Below, in pieces: positions 7,412 through 15,634 of a stretch of DNA of 40,521 nt. The DNA comes from Terriglobia bacterium (GTDB lineage Bacteria > Acidobacteriota > Terriglobia > UBA7540). The notes beneath the pieces were generated by a model. It was not told where the DNA came from, ran no database searches, and saw nothing but the letters and a program-made list of their open reading frames with translations. Both the position numbers and the translations under genes were made by a program. The number at the start of each line of letters is the position of its first letter. The stretch's first letter is position 1. The DNA lies in the NCBI GenBank assembly GCA_030040995.1, contig JASHOS010000211.1, positions 1 through 40,521 on the forward strand. Direction: 5' to 3'.

Positions 7412-8739
7412 CGAGAAGTGTTCTTGTGGTTGACGACGAATTAGCGATGCGCGCCGCACTGGAGGCGAGCTTCCGCCGTCAAGGGTGGAAAGTGCGCTCG
7501 GCGGCGGGAAAAGCTGAAGCGATCGGCTTGTTCAAGACAGAGCCCTGTCCGCTCGTTATCACGGACATGCGCATGCCGGACGGCGACGGGATGGGAGTGA
7601 TGCGGGGAGTGCGCGCGCTCGGACCGATGACCAAAGTGATTTTGCTGACGGCCTTCGCCAACATTCGGGATGCCGTTGCCGCCATGAAAGAAGGCGCCAG
7701 CGATTACCTCATCAAGCCCGTCAGCTTTGAGGATTTGCGCCGTGCCGTGCATAGCACTCTGCAGATGCAACCGGACCTGGAGGCAGGGCCTGCCGGCGGC
7801 CGCTTGGTGGGAAATTCTCCACGCTTTCGCCTTCTGATCGAGCGCGCCCGCCAGGCAGCTCAATCCAGCGCCGACGTTTTGATAGAGGCTGAAAGCGGCA
7901 CAGGAAAGGAAATTGTGTCGCGCTTCATCCACGAGGTCAGTGCTCGGCGACAGGGACCGTTCGTGGCGGTGAACTGCGCAGCGTTTCCCGACACGCTGCT
8001 TGAAAGCGAGCTTTTTGGCCACGTGAGGGGAGCCTTTACGGGCGCCAGCGCCGCCAAGCCGGGCAAGTTCGAGCTGGCTGACGGCGGAACGCTTCTGCTG
8101 GATGAGATCGGAGAAATGCCTCTTCCCTTACAGCCGAAGCTCTTACGCGTGCTGCAGGAGCGGGAGGTGGACCGCTTGGGCGATACGAAGGCCATTCCGG
8201 TCGATGTGCGCGTGATCGCCACCACCAACCGGCCCCTGCGGGATCTGGCTCAGGAAGGCAAGTTCCGCCTCGATTTGTACTACCGCCTCAACGTGATACC
8301 GGTGGCCATTCCTCCTCTCCGCGAGCGAGTCGAAGATATTCCCATGCTCGCGGAACACTTCGCGCAAAAGTACGCGGCCGAGCCGCCGGTGCGTGCGAGC
8401 ATCCTTTCCCAGGAATTTATTGGGCGCCTCAAGGACTATGAATGGCCCGGCAACATCCGGGAGCTGGAAAACTTCATTCGCCGGGCTATCGCGCTTTCGC
8501 GAGGTGGAGCAATTGATATGGAGTCTTTTGAAGGCCTGGAATCGCGAGCGGCCCTGCCCGGGACGGGAGCGCTTGAAGCCGGCCTTACCTTGCGGGAGGC
8601 GGAGAGAAAGCTTTTGACACGCACCCTGGAAGCTACGGGCGGCAACCGGACACGGGCGGCGGCGATGCTGGGAATCAGCTTACGGACCATTCGCAACAAG
8701 ATCCGCGAATACGGCCTGCCCCGGCGGGAGGAGATATGA
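7408..8739 (+). CDS. FlrC/FleR-type sigma-54 response regulator
   Basis: A complete three-domain activator of 443 residues. The receiver has Asp9-Asp10, phospho-acceptor Asp53 ([12 protein letters not shown]) and Lys103 (LIKPVS). The AAA+ domain has Walker A AESGTGKE (161-168, with Ala in place of the first Gly), GAFTGA (208-213) and LLLDE. The Fis-type helix-turn-helix lies at about 395-436 ([20 protein letters not shown]). The GTG start at 7408 overlaps the kinase stop by four bases and has GGGAG upstream; the first in-frame ATG, at 7303, lies deep in the kinase gene. Its stop overlaps the flgB start (ATGA). In Vibrio and Pseudomonas, FlrBC/FleSR switch on class III hook-basal-body genes with sigma-54; the position directly before flgB suggests the same role. 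Confidence 0.88.
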   Translation: MTRSVLVVDDELAMRAALEASFRRQGWKVRSAAGKAEAIGLFKTEPCPLVITDMRMPDGDGMGVMRGVRALGPMTKVILLTAFANIRDAVAAMKEGASDYLIKPVSFEDLRRAVHSTLQMQPDLEAGPAGGRLVGNSPRFRLLIERARQAAQSSADVLIEAESGTGKEIVSRFIHEVSARRQGPFVAVNCAAFPDTLLESELFGHVRGAFTGASAAKPGKFELADGGTLLLDEIGEMPLPLQPKLLRVLQEREVDRLGDTKAIPVDVRVIATTNRPLRDLAQEGKFRLDLYYRLNVIPVAIPPLRERVEDIPMLAEHFAQKYAAEPPVRASILSQEFIGRLKDYEWPGNIRELENFIRRAIALSRGGAIDMESFEGLESRAALPGTGALEAGLTLREAERKLLTRTLEATGGNRTRAAAMLGISLRTIRNKIREYGLPRREEI

Positions 8740-9095
8740 GCTGGCTCGATTCGGACACAATTCGTGAGATTCTCGGCTATATGAACGTCAGCGGCTTGCG
8801 CGAAAAGCTGGCAGCCGGAAACATCGCCAATATCGACACTCCGGGTTACAAAACCCTGGATATCAATTTCAACGAAGCGCTCGCCCACGCGGACGAGGGC
8901 TTGGGTGAAGTACTGCCGCCACGCGTTGAAGAGACGCCGGGCTTGATTGAACGGCCTGATGGTAACAACGTGAGCCTCGATCGCGAAAGCGTGATTCTTG
9001 CCGCCGTGCAGCTTCAGTATCAAACCGGCGTGACGTTACTCAAGCAGGAATTCAACTTGATTCAAACAGCAATCAGCGAAAATAACGGAGATTGA
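8736..9095 (+). CDS. flgB: flagellar basal-body rod protein FlgB
   Basis: Proximal rod component, exported by the flagellar type III system. The 119-residue product has the family N-terminus LREKLAAGNIANIDTPGYK (about 21-39), where the ANxDTPGYK motif is diagnostic, and a C-terminal helical region (LKQEFNLIQTAI) that co-packs with the N-terminal helix in the rod. It is slightly shorter than E. coli FlgB (138 residues), with the difference in the variable middle. The ATG overlaps the activator stop codon, so it is cotranscribed with the regulator. Confidence 0.92.
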   Translation: MSWLDSDTIREILGYMNVSGLREKLAAGNIANIDTPGYKTLDINFNEALAHADEGLGEVLPPRVEETPGLIERPDGNNVSLDRESVILAAVQLQYQTGVTLLKQEFNLIQTAISENNGD

Positions 9096-9097
9096 AT

Positions 9098-9541
9098 ATG
9101 AACCTGTTTAATCTGCTCGATGTTAGCGGTTCAGCATTGCTGGCGGAACGCCAGCGCGCGGAGGTGGTAGCCAGCAATCTGGCCAATGCCGAAACCACCC
9201 GCACGCCCGGCGGCGGTCCTTACCAGAGGCAGGAAGTCGTTTTCGGGACCCTGCGCGTCACCGCGCCCTCTTTCGGAGAAGCTTTCGATGCGGCGGACAA
9301 CGCGGTCCGCGGCGTTCAGGTAGTCAAGGTAGTGACCGACCCTACGCCGCCCGTCCGCCGTTACGATCCCTCGAATCCGGATGCCGATTCCCAAGGATTC
9401 GTAGAATACCCCGCAATCAATGCCGCCGCCGAGAGCGTGGACATGATCGAGGCTTCTCGAGCCTACCAGCTCAACGTCGATGCGGTTCAGGCAACGAAGC
9501 AGATGATTACCCAGGCGCTGACCATACTCAACAACGCGTAG
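9098..9541 (+). CDS. flgC: flagellar basal-body rod protein FlgC
   Basis: Second proximal rod protein, 147 residues, partner of FlgB. The N-terminus has ISGSALLAERQ-like helix (DVSGSALLAERQR) and VVASNLANAETTRTPGG, matching the ANxxTT motif of FlgC; the C-terminus ALTILNNA and MIEASRAYQLNVDAV is the conserved export/assembly helix. The ATG at 9098 is chosen because CGGAG lies seven bases upstream; an in-frame TTG at 9092 overlaps the flgB stop and is less likely. A palindromic repeat separates it from fliE. Confidence 0.93.
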   Translation: MNLFNLLDVSGSALLAERQRAEVVASNLANAETTRTPGGGPYQRQEVVFGTLRVTAPSFGEAFDAADNAVRGVQVVKVVTDPTPPVRRYDPSNPDADSQGFVEYPAINAAAESVDMIEASRAYQLNVDAVQATKQMITQALTILNNA

Positions 9542-9688
9542 AAGTGGGATGCGCCCTGGAACTCACAGATTGAGAGGCCCGAAGGGCTGCTCTATCACAG
9601 CCCTGGGCAACGCCCGGGGAATCAGCTCTGCCTTGTGAAAACGAGCCCTGAAAGGGCGACCTAAAGCCCCCCAATCCCACACGTGGGC
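9542..9688 (+). repeat. palindrome-rich repeat block between flgC and fliE
   Basis: The gap holds several short inverted repeats in series: GGCCCGAAGGGC, CCCTGGGCAACGCCCGGGG (9601-9619), GAGCCCTGAAAGGGC and CCCACACGTGGG (9677-9688). They look like a REP-type block inserted into an otherwise tight operon. No coding potential is seen. It could fold into a stabilising or attenuating RNA structure in the flagellar transcript. Confidence 0.55.
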
Positions 9689-9722
9689 TATAGGAGCATC
9701 AGCGCGCAGGAGAAACTTAACG

Positions 9723-10022
9723 ATGGGCATACCTTTGGGCGTCCCGCCGGTCAATCCGGCGAGTCTCAATCAGCAGCAAGTCAGCCAGATCACGGACAGC
9801 CAGCCTCAGTTCATCGACACGCTCAAGCAAACTCTCCAGCAAGCTCAGCAGATTCAGACCGAGGCTGACCAGAAAGTTTCCTCCCTCGTCACGGGACAGG
9901 GTGGAGATGTTCAGTCTGCCATGATCGCCGTGGAAAAAGCGAACCTCTCTTTCGATATGGTGATGGAGGTACGGAATAAGATTGTTTCGGCTTACCAGGA
10001 TGTTTATAACATGCAGTTTTAA
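9723..10022 (+). CDS. fliE: flagellar hook-basal body protein FliE
   Basis: MS-ring-to-rod adaptor, 99 residues (E. coli 104). The diagnostic C-terminal half is present: ALT-type helix DVQSAMIAVEKANLSFDMVMEVRNK, with the AMxxxEKAxLSFxxMxxVRNK pattern, ending YQDVYNMQF. The N-terminus is Pro/Gln-rich and variable, as usual. GGAG lies about ten bases before the ATG. FliF starts ten bases after the stop. Confidence 0.93.
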   Translation: MGIPLGVPPVNPASLNQQQVSQITDSQPQFIDTLKQTLQQAQQIQTEADQKVSSLVTGQGGDVQSAMIAVEKANLSFDMVMEVRNKIVSAYQDVYNMQF

Positions 10023-10032
10023 GGGCTGATTC

Positions 10033-11754
10033 ATGGCTTTGGAAACGTCCCTGGTCTTGCAGCAAGGGCAGGCATTCTTGCGCGGGCTGACGCGCCGCCA
10101 AGCGATCATCCTGGTAGCCTCCTTGATCGCCGTAGCGGGAACCTTGTGGGTGTTTGTCTCTCTTCTCGGGCGTGGCGATTATAAAGTGCTCTACACCGGG
10201 CTTGATCCCGCCGAATCAAACACCATCCTCAAGCGCCTCGCCGCCGATCATATCCCCGCCCAGTTGTCGGCCGACAGCAAGACGCTGGACGTGCCCTCCA
10301 GCAGCTTAGAACGGGCGCGTCTTGACATGGCCGCGCAGGGCTTCCCGCAAACGGGGCGCCTTGGATTCGAAATTTTCGACAAGCCGAATTGGGGCGAGAG
10401 CGATTTCGCGGAAAATGTGAACTACCAGCGTGCTCTCGAGGGTGAATTGGAGCGGACCATACAGGACCTGACCGACGTCGAAGCCGTGCGTGTCAATCTG
10501 GTGTTGCCGCACGACTCGCTTTTCACGGAGCAGGAGCGCGTTGCCAAAGCTTCCGTGCTGGTGAAGCCCCGCAATGGCCGTTTGTCCGAGCGTTCCCTGA
10601 AGGCGATCACTTACCTCGTGGCCAGCGCGGTGGATACTCTGCAACCCGAAAATGTCACGGTGGTCGACGCCGAGGGGAACGTTCCGATTATTATGCCGGG
10701 AGGAACAAAACCCGGATCGGAGGAAGGCACCTCGGAATACGAACAAGCTCTCGACCAGAAGCTCGAGGCAACGCTCACTCCAGTCCTCGGCGCGAACCAC
10801 TTTGTCGCTAAGGCGACGGTTGAGTATGACCAGGCATCGACCGAGAATACGCAGGAAGTTTACGATCCTAAGGACTCCGTGGTCTTGACGTCACAGGTCA
10901 CTGGCGACGACGATGACGGTGACGATGGCGATCAAGGCATTCCCGGCGCAGCGAGTAATGTCCCGCCCGGCCAAGCAAGCAATGCCAATAGCCCCAACAA
11001 TAATGCACCTAATCCGAATAATGCCCCCAGCGCATCCAACTCCCCGGGCAGCGCGGCCAGCACCAGCCAGACCGCCGACTCAGGAGGCTTACCCAGCGGC
11101 GAAACCAGTGATAGCAAAACCTACGCCGTGGGACGCACGGTGACCCATGTCGTCCGCCCATCTGGTGCAATCCGAAGAATAACGGCGGCCGTCCTGGTTG
11201 ACGACCAGATGCAAACGCAGTGGGTGAACAAGAAACAGACGCAGATCCCGGTCGCGCGCACTCCCGAGGAACTGAAACAAATTCAGGCACTGGCGTCGGC
11301 CGTGCTGGGATTGGATCCGGCCCGCGGAGATGTGGTGACGGTCGAGAATATCCCCTTTCAAATCACCCCGATCGCGCCAGTAGAGTCGCCACGAGGATTG
11401 CAGAAGATTGCTCCGTTCCTCAACCAGTATGGGTATATCGTCCGATATATCGTTTTAGGGCTGTTAGGATTGCTCATCTTTGCATTCGTGCTGAGACCGC
11501 TGATGAAACAACTGAGCGTCCCTCCGGCCGAGCGCCCCCAGGAAGCGCTTGAACAGCATGCTCCCGCGGAATTATCCAGCGCGCCGGCGGCGCTCGCCGC
11601 GGCCGGAGAGCCGGCCGCTGGGGAACTGCCTGAATCAGGCTCGGAGAAAGAGAGGTTTACACTTCTCAAGGAATCGCTCGTGTCCAAAGTCAACAGGACA
11701 CCCGCCGAGGCGGGCCGCCTGATTGAAGGCTGGCTGCGGGAAGACGAGGACTAG
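10033..11754 (+). CDS. fliF: flagellar MS-ring protein FliF
   Basis: Inner-membrane ring on which the flagellum and export gate are built; 573 residues. The first membrane helix is at about 22-45 (AIILVASLIAVAGTLWVFV). The ring-building motifs follow: YTGLDPAESNTILKRL, the VNYQRALEGELERTI region and VNLVLPHDSLF. A disordered Asp/Asn/Ser/Pro-rich loop lies at about 293-355, where FliF proteins are normally variable. The second membrane helix is at about 466-487 (YIVLGLLGLLIFAFVLRPL), and the C-terminal NRTPAEAGRLIEGWL-type tail is the FliG-binding segment. Two bases separate it from fliG. Confidence 0.95.
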   Translation: MALETSLVLQQGQAFLRGLTRRQAIILVASLIAVAGTLWVFVSLLGRGDYKVLYTGLDPAESNTILKRLAADHIPAQLSADSKTLDVPSSSLERARLDMAAQGFPQTGRLGFEIFDKPNWGESDFAENVNYQRALEGELERTIQDLTDVEAVRVNLVLPHDSLFTEQERVAKASVLVKPRNGRLSERSLKAITYLVASAVDTLQPENVTVVDAEGNVPIIMPGGTKPGSEEGTSEYEQALDQKLEATLTPVLGANHFVAKATVEYDQASTENTQEVYDPKDSVVLTSQVTGDDDDGDDGDQGIPGAASNVPPGQASNANSPNNNAPNPNNAPSASNSPGSAASTSQTADSGGLPSGETSDSKTYAVGRTVTHVVRPSGAIRRITAAVLVDDQMQTQWVNKKQTQIPVARTPEELKQIQALASAVLGLDPARGDVVTVENIPFQITPIAPVESPRGLQKIAPFLNQYGYIVRYIVLGLLGLLIFAFVLRPLMKQLSVPPAERPQEALEQHAPAELSSAPAALAAAGEPAAGELPESGSEKERFTLLKESLVSKVNRTPAEAGRLIEGWLREDED

Positions 11755-11756
11755 CC

Positions 11757-12788
11757 ATGACCGAAGCGGCTTTCAAGACGCAAAAGCTGAAGGGTGTGCG
11801 GAAGGCTGCGGTGCTCCTGATCACTTTGGGGGACAAGGCCGCAAGTGAAGTGCTGCGGCATCTCACGCCTGGCGATGTGCAGCAAATTACGTCGGAGATT
11901 GCAAGCCTGCAGTACGTTCCGCGCGAGGTCTCCGCGCAAATCCTTGAGGAATTTAACGATCTCGTGGCCGCACAGGAATTCGTAACGCCCGGCGGCTCTG
12001 AATACGCTGGTAAACTGCTCGAGGCAGCCTTTGGAGAGGACGAAGCGAAGCGTCTTCTAACCCGATCGCTCCACTCTCATATCCCAAAATCCTTCGACCT
12101 TACGGACTTGACCAAGTCTGATCCCCAACAGTTGATTAAGCTCATCCAGGATGAGCAGCCTCAAACCGTGGCGCTGATTCTCGCCCACATGGGCGCAAAG
12201 ATTGGCTCTGGCCTTCTCGCATTGCTGCCAGAAGCTGCGCGCGGCCCCGTAGTCGAGCGGTTGGCGCGAATGGGGCAACTTTCCGGCGATACCGTCCAGG
12301 GTGTTCTCCTAGTGTTGCAAAGGAAATTTCAGATGACGGTGAAACATCATGACCGGTTGGCCTACGGCGGAATCAATGCCGTGGCAGGAATTCTGAACCA
12401 TATGGATCCCGCAACCGGCAAGACCATTTTGGAATCCCTCGAACAGGTGGATCCCAACCTGGCGCTCTCCATTCGGGATGTCATGTTTACGTTCGAGGAC
12501 TTGCTGACGGTTCCCGAAAGCAGCATCCGTGGATGCTTGGGACCGATTGACAAGAAGACGCTGGCTGTCGCCTTAAAGGGCGCTTCAGAGGACCTGAAAG
12601 CGCACATCATGAAGTGCATGTCTTCCCGGGCTGCGGAGATGTTGACTGAGGACATGGAAGCCTTGGGGCCGGTGCGAATGCGGGAGGTCTCAAAGGCTCA
12701 GGGGGAAATCGTGAACACGCTTCGCAGCCTCGAAGCGGAGGGCAAGATCAGTTTGAGGAACGAGGAAGAAGATGCCCTTGTTGTCTAA
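11757..12788 (+). CDS. fliG: flagellar motor switch protein FliG
   Basis: Rotor protein that couples to the stator, 343 residues as usual. The N-terminal domain binds FliF (KAAVLLITLGDKAASEVLRHL). The middle domain holds the PQTVALILAHM motif, the EHPQ-type FliM contact. The C-terminal torque domain has the conserved charged helix: MSSRAAEMLTEDMEALGPVR, followed by EVSKAQGEIV. It overlaps fliH by 17 bases. Confidence 0.95.
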   Translation: MTEAAFKTQKLKGVRKAAVLLITLGDKAASEVLRHLTPGDVQQITSEIASLQYVPREVSAQILEEFNDLVAAQEFVTPGGSEYAGKLLEAAFGEDEAKRLLTRSLHSHIPKSFDLTDLTKSDPQQLIKLIQDEQPQTVALILAHMGAKIGSGLLALLPEAARGPVVERLARMGQLSGDTVQGVLLVLQRKFQMTVKHHDRLAYGGINAVAGILNHMDPATGKTILESLEQVDPNLALSIRDVMFTFEDLLTVPESSIRGCLGPIDKKTLAVALKGASEDLKAHIMKCMSSRAAEMLTEDMEALGPVRMREVSKAQGEIVNTLRSLEAEGKISLRNEEEDALVV

Positions 12789-13566
12789 GGCCAAACTCCT
12801 CGGCGAGCCGGGAGAGCATTCGGGGGAGATGCAGGAATTTGTTTATCGGGGAACGGGCGGCGTGCAGGTGGACAGCGCCGCGACTCCGGCCGTTTTACCT
12901 GCGGGTACAGAGTTGCTTTGGGCGGAAGCTCCGCCGGAGCCGGAGAAGGATTCCGAGGACCGTATTTCTCCCGAAGAGATGCAAGCACGCGAACAGGCAG
13001 CCCGGCAAAGAGGCTTCGAGGAAGGCGTCGCGCAGGCGCGAGCGAACTTCGAAAAGGCGCTCGTTGCGGAGCGCTCCGGACTAGCGGCAGCGCTCGGCGA
13101 GTTCGCCAAAGGCCGCCAGGCCTATTACCAGAAAATCGAAGAGGAAGTGGTTCGCCTTGTGCTTTCGATTGCACGAAAGGTTCTGCACCGCGAATCCCAG
13201 CTCGACCCGATGCTGTTGAGCGGGGTCGTGCGCGTCGCCCTGGAAAAAATGTCAGCCGGAACGGTCGTGAAGCTTCGCGTCCCTCCGAGCCAGGTTGACG
13301 CCTGGCGCGCGGCGATTCGCTCGATGCCGGTGCAAACTCTGCGCGTCGAGACCTCCGCCGACGAATCCCTTACCGGACCGCGCTGCCTCATCATCACGGA
13401 AATGGGAACGACGGATGCCTCTCTGGAAGCACAACTCGGTGAGATCGAGCGTGGCTTTTTCGATCTTCTGTCTCAACGTCCGGCACACACCCTCGCCGCC
13501 GCTGATTCTGATCCTGGTGGATCAGCTCAAACGCCGCGCGCCGCGCCCGTGGAGAGCAGCCTATGA
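12772..13566 (+). CDS. fliH: flagellar assembly protein FliH
   Basis: Regulator of the FliI export ATPase, 264 residues. The N-terminal half is variable; a charged helix with the repeated spacing typical of FliH (EEMQAREQAARQRGFEEG) begins near residue 66. The C-terminal half has the family patterns EEEVVRLVLSIARKVLHRE and VKLRVPPSQVDAWR, then an acidic-to-Gly segment that resembles RCLIITEMGTTDASLEAQL. It is overlapped by fliG (17 bases) and by fliI (4 bases), so the three are translationally coupled. Confidence 0.9.
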   Translation: MPLLSKAKLLGEPGEHSGEMQEFVYRGTGGVQVDSAATPAVLPAGTELLWAEAPPEPEKDSEDRISPEEMQAREQAARQRGFEEGVAQARANFEKALVAERSGLAAALGEFAKGRQAYYQKIEEEVVRLVLSIARKVLHRESQLDPMLLSGVVRVALEKMSAGTVVKLRVPPSQVDAWRAAIRSMPVQTLRVETSADESLTGPRCLIITEMGTTDASLEAQLGEIERGFFDLLSQRPAHTLAAADSDPGGSAQTPRAAPVESSL

Positions 13567-14870
13567 CCGCGATGCTGAGCTCGTATTCCAACTACATCCG
13601 AAGCCACTCCACGCTGCGCTGGCGTGGGCGGGTGACCAAGGCGACCGGCCAGCTCGTCGAGTCGGAAGGCCCCTATTGCGCGGTTGGAGAGTGCTGTGAA
13701 ATCACGGATGGCCGGGGCCACGCCTACGAAGGAGAGGTAGTGGGCTTTCGAGGCCCTACCGTGCTCTCCATGGCTATTGAGAACGTGCAAGGGGTCCGCT
13801 ACGGTGACCGCATCACCACGTGGGGCGCGCATCCGGCGATTGGGGTTGGAACCGGGATGACGGGCCGCGTGGTCGACGGAGCCGGACAGATTATGGACTC
13901 GGGTCCGCGCTTCCAGATTGAGCAACGGTGGCCGCTTCATTCTGCGGCTCCTCTCCCCCTCGACCGCATCCCCATTTCCCATCCGATGGGTTGCGGGGTG
14001 CGCGCCATTGACGGGCTCATTACCGCCGGGCGAGGCCAGCGATTGGGAATTTTTGGAGGCAGCGGCGTTGGGAAAAGCACCCTGATCGGTATGATGGCCC
14101 GCGGCAGCGCCGCCGATGTGCTTGTCCTGGGGCTCGTGGGAGAACGCGGAAGAGAAGTTCGGGAGTTCCTGGAGAACGCCCTCGGCGATGAGGGCCGCAA
14201 GCGTTCCGTGGTGGTGGTTTCAACTTCAGACCAGCCTCCTCTGCTTCGTATCCGCGCTGCCCTGGCCGCTTCCTCGATTGCAGAATACTTTTGCTCTCTC
14301 GGGAAGGACGTCCTGCTGGTTGTGGATTCGCTGACCCGCGTTGCCATGGCCCAGAGAGAGATTGGCCTTGCCGCCGGCGAGCCCCCTACCTCCCGCGGCT
14401 ATACGCCTTCCGTCTTCACGCTTCTGGCTCAACTTATTGAGCGCGCTGGACGCTTCCGCAAGGGAAGCATTACGGCCTTCTACACCGTTCTCATGGAGGG
14501 CGATGACCAGCAGGACGCTCTCGTCGATTCTGTCCGCGCCCTCCTCGATGGGCATATCGTGTTGGACCGCCGGCTCAATATGCAAAACCATTTCCCCCCT
14601 ATCTCCGTCCTCGATAGCCTGAGTCGGCTGATGCCCTCCGTCTGCTCGCGCCAGCATTTGGAAAAAGTTCGCGCTCTTCGCAAACTCCTCTCGTCCTACT
14701 CTGGCGCGGAGGACCTGATCCGCGTCGGCGCCTACCAAAAGGGATTGGATCCTGTCCTTGACCGCGCCGTAGCGGTGGTTCCGGCAATTAATAACTTTTT
14801 ACAGCAGGAAACCGGCAAAGCAGCGTCTTTCGATGACACTGTTGCCGCCCTTATGGCGCTGCCGGAGTGA
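13563..14870 (+). CDS. fliI: flagellar type III export ATPase FliI
   Basis: Cytosolic hexameric ATPase that works with FliH and FliJ to unfold and deliver export substrates; 435 residues. Walker A is GGSGVGKS (165-172), Walker B VLLVVD (250-255), and the family signature PPTSRGYTPSVFTLL is at 274-288. The acid GERGREVREF (193-202) contains the catalytic Glu. The ATG overlaps the fliH stop by four bases (ATGA). After the stop come 326 bases of repeats before fliJ, an unusual break in an otherwise overlapped gene series. Confidence 0.95.
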   Translation: MTAMLSSYSNYIRSHSTLRWRGRVTKATGQLVESEGPYCAVGECCEITDGRGHAYEGEVVGFRGPTVLSMAIENVQGVRYGDRITTWGAHPAIGVGTGMTGRVVDGAGQIMDSGPRFQIEQRWPLHSAAPLPLDRIPISHPMGCGVRAIDGLITAGRGQRLGIFGGSGVGKSTLIGMMARGSAADVLVLGLVGERGREVREFLENALGDEGRKRSVVVVSTSDQPPLLRIRAALAASSIAEYFCSLGKDVLLVVDSLTRVAMAQREIGLAAGEPPTSRGYTPSVFTLLAQLIERAGRFRKGSITAFYTVLMEGDDQQDALVDSVRALLDGHIVLDRRLNMQNHFPPISVLDSLSRLMPSVCSRQHLEKVRALRKLLSSYSGAEDLIRVGAYQKGLDPVLDRAVAVVPAINNFLQQETGKAASFDDTVAALMALPE

Positions 14871-14886
14871 CTCTCCCATTTCGGGC

Positions 14887-14960
14887 GTAGAGGCGGCTTT
14901 ATGCCGCCAGTTCCGGCTTCGAGCTTTCTATTCAAGGAGATCGCCGCTCACATAGCGGCG
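14887..14960 (+). repeat. GTAG-led hairpin and a second short palindrome after fliI
   Basis: GTAGAGGCGGCTTTATGCCGCC (two arms GGCGGC/GCCGCC at 14887-14908) is followed by CGCCGCTCACATAGCGGCG (14942-14960), a stem of CGCCGCT-type arms. Both belong to the short palindromes scattered through the window. Neither has a T-run, so they are not obvious terminators. Confidence 0.5.
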
Positions 14961-14998
14961 CTATCTCACGGCGGCAACTGAAGCTGATAGACACTCTG

Positions 14999-15148
14999 CC
15001 CTCGCCCCGTTTGGGGGAGAGGGCGGCGCACAGCGCCGGGCCTGCGCCCACCGAAGGTCGCTTACGCTCCAGAGCTTCAGCGACGGAGCGGCTCCTGCCC
15101 GCAGGCGGGTGAGGGGGTCGCCGAAAAGCTTGCTAAAAAAAGATTCTA
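14999..15148 (+). repeat. type A dispersed palindromic repeat, copy 2
   Basis: It matches copy 1 along its full length (CCCTCGCCCC start, CCCACCGAAGGTCGCTTACG core, GGGTGAGGGGGTC end) and also shares the GCTTGCTAAAAAA tail, so the repeated unit extends beyond the palindromic ends. With the hairpins above it fills the 326-base gap between fliI and fliJ, which otherwise shows nothing. Confidence 0.85.
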
Positions 15149-15196
15149 CCGGATTGTAATAAAGATTCTGGGCGTTTCCGCCGGAGTGATTCTCCC

Positions 15197-15631
15197 ATGC
15201 CCTTCGAGTTTTCTCTGCGGTCTCTGCTGCGGCTGCGCCGCGTTCAGGAGCAACGCGAGCGAATGCGCCTGGCTCTCCTGAATTCATCCCGCGCCCGCGC
15301 GCGCAACGAGCGCGACGAGGCGGATCGGCAGGCCGTCTTGGGATTCGAGACATTCGACCAAAAGCTCCAGGCCGGTCTTTCCGGCGCGGAGTTCCACTTG
15401 GAACGGGTCTCGCTTCAACTGCTGGCCAAGCGGCGCAGGGATCTCGAAGCGCTCATCGAGGCGCTGAATCTGCAAATGCAGAAACAGGTGGAGGTATTTG
15501 GGGAGTCACAAAAGAAGCGGAAAGTTCTCGAGAGCCTGCGCGAGCGCCAACTGAAGGCCTTCGAGCTGATTCAAAACCGGCGCGAGCAACAGCGTGTGGA
15601 TGACCTCTTCGCGCGCCGCATCAAGAGGTAG
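15197..15631 (+). CDS. fliJ: flagellar export protein FliJ
   Basis: Chaperone and FliI-ring stalk, 144 residues, close to E. coli FliJ (147). The sequence is an almost continuous antiparallel coiled coil, beginning FEFSLRSLLRLRRVQEQRE, the typical FliJ opening (F-x-L-x-x-L-L-x-x-R), and ending RREQQRVDDLFARRIKR with the VDDLA-like tail. Identification rests on this pattern plus its position after fliI. It is the last flagellar gene seen; the next gene is on the other strand, three bases away, so fliK, flgD and the rest must lie elsewhere. Confidence 0.85.
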   Translation: MPFEFSLRSLLRLRRVQEQRERMRLALLNSSRARARNERDEADRQAVLGFETFDQKLQAGLSGAEFHLERVSLQLLAKRRRDLEALIEALNLQMQKQVEVFGESQKKRKVLESLRERQLKAFELIQNRREQQRVDDLFARRIKR

Positions 15632-15634
15632 GCG

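Noticed and set aside
10910-11100. Low-complexity Asp/Asn/Ser/Pro-rich loop in FliF as an insertion
   Set aside because: FliF proteins commonly have a disordered loop at this place; it is in frame and flanked by normal family sequence.
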